A DNA stretch of 30,311 bases. It comes from Vitrella brassicaformis. Its lineage: Eukaryota > Sar > Vitrellaceae. Location of the stretch: contig CDMY01000690.1 in NCBI GenBank assembly GCA_001179505.1, positions 1-30,311 on the forward strand. The letters run 5' to 3'. Below the pieces are notes generated by a model. It worked only from the letters and a program-made list of their open reading frames with translations, did no database searches and had not been told where the DNA came from. The position numbers were made by a program, and so were the translations under genes. The stretch's first letter is position 1; every line of letters starts with the position of its first letter. Below are positions 25,821 to 30,311 of this stretch, one piece after another.

Positions 25821-27838
25821 ATGTTGACTGACATGGAGCAGAAGCACTCAGAGGTGAACACACGGCACTGATCCATTCATTCATTCATTGCTGCCTCTGT
25901 CGGTCGTGTGTGGGCCGTTGATGCGTGCAGATAAGCTGCCTGATGTACCGCCTGTCTGCCGTAGACACATCGGACCTCTCTTCACACGTAATCGACGCAA
26001 CACTCACAGCTGGGAATCGGCACTGTTTCACTGGCTGCTTGCCTGTGTGTGTCGTGGCAGGATTGCTCGCTTCTCATGATGGATGCATCGCAGCAGTTCG
26101 CCAAGCTCAAGGCCACACTCAAGGCGCTCGTCAAGGCCGCCACATTCCCTCAGCGACGCACTCACTCATCGGTCAGCCAAAGCGCCATGACGCGCACGAA
26201 CGTATGATTGCCGTGCATCTGTTCGGTTCTGCTTCTTCCAGGCCAACTTTGAGGTCATCTCCACCAACGTCATGGGGCATCTGTATCGACCGCTGGACAT
26301 TCACTGCGTCGGCCGGCTCAAGATGACGGCGCGACTCATCAAAAACCACATCCGAGATGGCCTCCGCCTCCGCGTGATCGACTCCATCGGCAAGGCTGGC
26401 CTGACGGGCGTCGTGCAATTCGCCCCTCAGCTGAGCAATGACGATGTGATGAGGGCGTTGTGGCTGATGGAGGAGGGAGGCAGCTGGGGGGAGACCGGCA
26501 AGGCGCTGCGGTTGGCGAGGCAAAGTGGCTGCTGCACCCTGCCCATCATACTCAACTCGAGAGATCTGCAGAAACATGACAGCAAAAGGGTGAGAGGAAC
26601 ACACACACACACAAATGAGGGAGGAGGGGCGGGGGGGGTATGGTCATTATGTGGTTGTGTGGGTGTGGGTGTGTTGCAGGCGTACCTGCGGCTGCCCCGT
26701 GTCGTCGCTCAGTGGCTGATCGTGGGTCGCCACGTGGTCTTCCGCCGCGGCGGCGCGCCCGGCCGGCGGGAGGAGATCGACGAGCAACCAGCGATGAAGC
26801 GCAGCTTCTCGTTCGCCGGCGACTCATTCCCATCCACTACAGGCCACAAGGTACCACCGAAGCGCACCAAGTCGTACTCGGACGTCGGCTACGACACCTT
26901 CGAGCTGTTCCACCACCCGGCCACCAACGAGATCCGGGCAATCCGCGACGCGCCCGACTTCGCCATCACTCTCTACCCGCCCCTCCCCACCGACGGAGTG
27001 CACCCCCTGCAGCAGCACCCCTTCCAACAACACCGCAAACGTGACGACCCGCCCGTCTGGTGCAATATGTTCTACATTTGCGAGGATGAGTGCAAGAGCG
27101 AGAGCCATCCTGGGTGGACAACAGACGATCAGCGGGCGATGACTTATGCGTCGACGAGCGCCTTCATTGCCGGCACGATCATCTACCACAACCTGACTGG
27201 CGGCGGCATGAAGTTCTATGAGCCGATGCGCAAGAACATCGATCGGTAAGTATTGCGTGGAGCACACTGACGCATGGCAATTCAGCGCAGGTGTCTGTCT
27301 TTGTGTCTGTGTTTGTGTCGGTGCTGCAGTGGCCTGAAGAATGGCTTTCTTGACAAGGTGCTGACGCGATCGCCGCACATGCCGATCGAGGGCTGTACGG
27401 CCGTCGTCACGGTGGAGAATAGCGATGGGGGTGCATTGAAGCTGCACCTGCTGACGGCGTTTGACGACCCCTTCATCGCCATTCTCGGCTCGGCCGTCGG
27501 TCCCGCCGGAGGCCGCCAGACAGGTGAATGGCGAATGACAGACGGCGGAAATGCCTAATTTTCTTTGGTTGATTTTTTCCTTTGCTTTGGCAGCCAAGAT
27601 GAGATTGTTCACCATGGAGCAGCCGGTGGACAGCAACGGCGATCCCATCCGCTGCTGCTCCATCCACTCTGTCCCCACTCGACATCCCCGTTCATCAGCC
27701 CTGGTGCGGCGGTCGGCAGGCCCCATCGCAGCCATCTTCCTCGGTGAGGCATCGGAGGCCAGTGGCGATGGTGCGTTGGAGGGCGATGCCGATGATGAGG
27801 CGGAAGACGCCGATGATGCGATGAATGAGGGAGACTAG
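25821..27838 (+). CDS. Conserved-looking hypothetical protein, 517 aa, 7 coding exons
   Basis: Coding exons: 25821-25853, 25931-25987, 26061-26171, 26242-26589, 26680-27245, 27330-27523 and 27594-27838 (TAG), all phases consistent. I start at MLTDMEQKHSE because the frame upstream is closed; MMDASQQFAK in exon 3 is a later alternative. Readable landmarks are RPLDIHCVGRLKMTARLIKN in exon 4 and MKRSFSFAGDSF and KRTKSYSDVGYDTF in exon 5, two basic-Ser stretches like kinase sites. Exon 5 also has WCNMFYICEDECKSE, and exon 6 has NGFLDKVLTRSPHMPIEGCT. The C-terminus is acidic (EGDADDEAEDADDAMNEGD). Codon use is even and GC-rich. I recognise no domain. It lies head-to-head with the subtilase gene and tail-to-tail with the TLDc gene. 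Confidence 0.8.
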
Positions 27839-28154
27839 ATAGAGGGAAGCGCGGCAATGCAGCTTCGCATCGACGACTATGGTGGATGGGCGTGCATATA
27901 CATGTGAAGAGACTCGCAGCGAGTGCGCATCGCGGCAGATGTGCACTGATGTGTCATGATCTCACGGATGGATTCAAGATACGGTTGACGATGAATCAAC
28001 ACGCCATCAAAGCAAAATCACGGCTACGGTGTCACGGGCGGACAGGTACTTCTACAACCATGCATGTCCCAAACACAAGTGTACAGTACGCGCAGTGCTC
28101 GACAGTCAATCTCTGCACAAAGCCACAGCCCTTCGTCACCCACCTCCCACGCCA
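27839..28154. other. Convergent intergenic region
   Basis: 316 bases between the stops of the 517-aa gene and the TLDc gene. No exon or repeat is evident; it must hold both 3' ends. Confidence 0.5.
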
Positions 28155-29106
28155 TCAGTACGCGCGGAAGACCTGGAGCTCGCCGCAGTCGAACTCCGTG
28201 TCGCCAGCGAGAAGAGCAGTCATGTAGGGGCTCATTTTGCCCCTATAGCCTGCCAGAAGCGCGCTGCTGGGCAGCCACAGATAACACTTGTCGAGATAAT
28301 TATCTCGACCCAACTTGAAATCAATAAAGGCGCCACACTGTTTGAGAAGAAGACGAGCCTTTCCGTCCACCGAGCCGTACTTGCCGGCCACAAAGATGTT
28401 GTGCTTCTCGAAGTCCCTGAGTCTCGTGGGCTGGTCGTAGTGGCCGGCCAGTGAGAACCAGCTCACAGGGCACTGATACCATTCCCAGCTGGACGAGTCC
28501 TTCGGCTGCCTGATCCTGTCATTGATGTGGCAGCCGAAGATGTACTCGCCTTTGTGGATAAGGATTCCGAAGCCAGTCACGTTGCCCACACAGCGGAGGA
28601 AATTGCCGTAAGACCACCCATCGGCCGATGCCCTGACACACACAGAATGACACACAGGCAGACAGCAGCAGAAGAGACAGATGTTGCTGTTTGTTGTGTT
28701 GCTCCCTTGCTTACTTGTACAGGCGTCTAAGTGCCTTCTTGTCGCCTCCCAGCCAGCCGACCAGTGCATCATGCTGCCTCTCCGTCAGCCCAAGGTCCTC
28801 CGCTGTGTGCGGGACAGGCACCAAGTTCTCCAGCAGAAGCAATGTCTTCTCGAATTCGCGATTCCGCTCTTCTGCCTTCGCGTAGCGCTCTTGTGCCGCT
28901 GTGTAGCGCTCCTGCGCCGTTCTGTAGCGTGCCTCTGCCTCCTGATACGCCTTCTTCCAGTCGGTCCTGGCAGCTCGGCTTGTCGTCGCACTGGTGGCAG
29001 CTTGGCGGGTCATCCTCCTTCGCAGCGGGGAGAGATGGGCGTGTAGATGGCGGGGAGAGAATGCACGTGTAGAGAGGAGGGATGCCACCAGGAGCAACAG
29101 ACGCAT
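28155..29106 (-). CDS. TLDc-domain protein with plastid-type targeting presequence, 289 aa
   Basis: Two exons: 29106-28715 and 28632-28155 (TGA), joined in phase 2. Residues 1-15 (MRLLLLVASLLSTRA) form a signal peptide followed by Phe. Residues 16-48 are rich in Arg, His, Ser and Thr with no acidic residue. This signal-peptide plus Phe plus basic pattern is that of proteins sent to complex plastids. Residues 49-90 are a repeating coiled coil (ARYRTAQERYTAAQERYAKA). Residues 118-289 are a TLDc domain: LYKASADGWSYGNFLRCVG, GYEYIFG-like GEYIFGCHIND, WFSLAGHY, FVAGKYG and the closing LLAGDTEFDCGELQVFRAY. TLDc proteins elsewhere act in oxidative-stress defence and V-ATPase regulation. Start chosen at MRL because it gives the signal peptide; an upstream in-frame codon at 29184 is less likely. 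Confidence 0.85.
28290..28309. repeat. Perfect 20-bp palindrome inside the TLDc gene
   Basis: GTCGAGATAATTATCTCGAC equals its own reverse complement. On the minus strand it encodes part of GRDNYLDK in the TLDc domain. Confidence 0.9.
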
Positions 29107-29447
29107 CTTCGTGATCTGACACAATTGATCCGACACGCACAGATCATGACATGAACGAATCATCGGGCCATTGAGGACTGCCATCTCTCATCGAACCATC
29201 ATCCTTTTTGTTCCTCACCGTTCTCTGTGTTTTTGACGTGAGGGTGCAAGCTCGCAAGTGGTGTGAACGATTGAATGCATCAGATCTCTGATGACGAAGG
29301 CCGATATGCACTGGTTGGTTGTTTGCATCCAACACACACACACACACACCCCGACACGACCGATGCACGTCAAAGCACACAAATGGCATCTCAGCTCACA
29401 GACACACACACACAGCTTCGTGGCCTGGCTCCTCTTCGCTCAGCCTG
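29107..29447. other. Intergenic region
   Basis: Between the TLDc start and the minus-strand exons at the right edge. It contains a (CA)n run at about 29332-29348 and another at 29401-29413. No gene is seen; the part next to 29106 must hold the TLDc promoter. Confidence 0.45.
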
Positions 29448-29912
29448 TCAGTCATGTCCCTGCTCATACACGAGGCCTGAATGCTGCTTGCTGCACGCCC
29501 TACGACACATGGGGCAGGGCAGCTTCCTGCCGGCGTACTGCTCTTTCAGCGGCTCGAAATAACCTGCATCACACATCCACACACCCACACACCTGCACCC
29601 ACACGCACACGTAGAATGCACGTCGATCTGCCCATGTGTGAGTGAGTGTGTGTCGTACCAATACAGGAGGAGCAGGAGTTTCACCCGGAACGCCATCAAC
29701 GCGTGGATGCTCGACCTGCACACACACCCACAAACAGACAAACGTAGAATGAATGCACGTCGATCTGCTGCATGCAAATCGCAGCTACAGACGCACCCAC
29801 AATTGCGTTGTGTGTGGTACGTCAGTATCAGACACACCTGATTGGTCGTGGGGGTCTTCTCTTCGAGCTCCGTGGGCCCATAGTCGTCCTGCAGCTTGGC
29901 CAACATACGTCT
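29448..29912 (-). pseudogene. Inverted, rearranged exons of the left array
   Basis: Three exons on the minus strand: 29912-29838 (RRMLAKLQDDYGPTELEEKT, then PTTNQ), a close copy of 15252-15326; 29715-29659 (VEHPRVDGVPGETPAPPVL), homologous to 13622-13690 and 7945; and 29563-29448. The last reads YFEPLKEQYAGRKLPCPMCR, then RACSKQHSGLVYEQGHD and TGA, with C-x2-C-x3-C like half a zinc site. The phase delivered by the second exon gives instead VISSR and a stop. The junctions between exons that are far apart on the plus strand show rearrangement. Expression is uncertain. Confidence 0.45.
29564..29658 (-). repeat. Intron with GCAGATCGA-GTGCATTC core, minus-strand copy
   Basis: Read on the minus strand: GTACGACACACACTCACTCA, then CACATGGGCAGATCGACGTG, CATTCTACG and a GATGCAG acceptor. 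It follows exon VEHPRV just as copy 3 follows exon VNEPS. Confidence 0.65.
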
Positions 29913-30010
29913 CTCGGTGGCCGCCGAAACGGCCAAACATACGCCAACGCACAGACGAAGAGACACGATGAAGTGCCTGTAGCCTCTTCCCTTCTTCCTC
30001 ACTTACGTAC
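29913..30010 (-). repeat. Intron of the UUCG-hairpin family, copy e
   Basis: Minus-strand donor GTACGTAAGTGAGG, then GGCCGT-TTCG-GCGGCC at 29934-29919 and CACCGAG at the exon border. The stem keeps all six positions through a U-G pair where the other copies have C-G. Confidence 0.7.
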
Positions 30011-30147
30011 CTTTGGGGCCGCCGGGGGCAGACTAAATGGATGATTTAGCAGGCGCCTCGCAGATGTAAGAGGGAGACGGCGATCGCTCTGCACACACAG
30101 ACACGAGACACGTATACGGAGTCGATCAGTCTGCTTTGACAGCTCAC

Positions 30148-30230
30148 CTTCGATGCGCAGATGGCGGGGCAAGGCAGTGCGGTTCAAGGGGTCATCATCA
30201 GTCGGTCGAATATAAAATGTAGTCAGCGAT
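30148..30230 (-). repeat. TTTTATAT module, copy 12 (long type, minus strand)
   Basis: After a minus-strand ATGCAG the frame reads SLTTFYIRPTDDDPLNRTAL, then PRHLRIE to a GTGAGC donor. It looks like a real exon, whereas the short-type frame has a TGA here. Confidence 0.6.
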
Positions 30231-30311
30231 CTGCATACCACCCAGCCACAGAGAGAAGAGAAGAGAAGACAAGTCTTTTCGTGGTTAAGCCACACAAGAG
30301 ATGCGTGTCTA

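Overview
This is nuclear DNA of a GC-rich, intron-rich eukaryote. Almost every gene is cut into exons of 30-130 bases separated by short GT-AG introns. The introns start CA-rich and end in long (TG)n tracts before CAG. Gene content (a subtilase with MAM domains, a TLDc protein with a signal peptide plus an acid-free basic stretch like a complex-plastid targeting sequence, a Ulp1-like peptidase, CCHC zinc knuckles) fits a photosynthetic alveolate. A chromerid such as Vitrella is my best guess, but this is inference without any database search. Gene models were built by hand from splice consensus plus reading-phase continuity.

Left part (1-18,150): a mosaic array of small genes, gene fragments and duplicated blocks. 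At least five short genes begin with a basic N-terminal exon, usually behind a CT-rich leader, and continue in short phase-0 exons (4134-5068, 6184-7089, 7393-8007, 10333-10772, 11197-11749). Two are tandem coiled-coil paralogues, and one ends in a zinc knuckle that also occurs at 5135-5401 and 5453-5554. From 12.4 to 14.3 kb there are further exons and two tandem zinc-knuckle units, each with a different coding lesion. From 15.25 to 17.5 kb lie a coiled-coil gene and a Ulp1-like (C48) peptidase gene whose catalytic Cys is Ser. Partial copies of these lie at 9.1-10.06 kb and 17.49-17.87 kb. Several repeats cut across this array: an intron family ending in a UUCG hairpin (5 copies), two other intron families shared by unrelated exons, a 12-copy module containing TTTTATAT, a 650-bp tandem duplication, and a hairpin with a GTGA loop inside coding sequence. 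A 300-N gap (16687-16986) sits in an intron of the peptidase gene.

Middle (18,780-25,259, minus strand): a 20-exon gene reconstructed without a phase conflict. It encodes a 1729-residue secreted subtilase: signal peptide, I9-like propeptide, a complete Asp/His/Asn/Ser catalytic set, then three MAM domains and a Cys-rich tail.

Right part: a plus-strand gene of 517 codons with no recognised domain (25,821-27,838). It faces a two-exon TLDc gene on the minus strand (28,155-29,106). At the edge, an inverted, rearranged piece of the left array (29,448-30,230) shows the mosaic family also exists in the other orientation.
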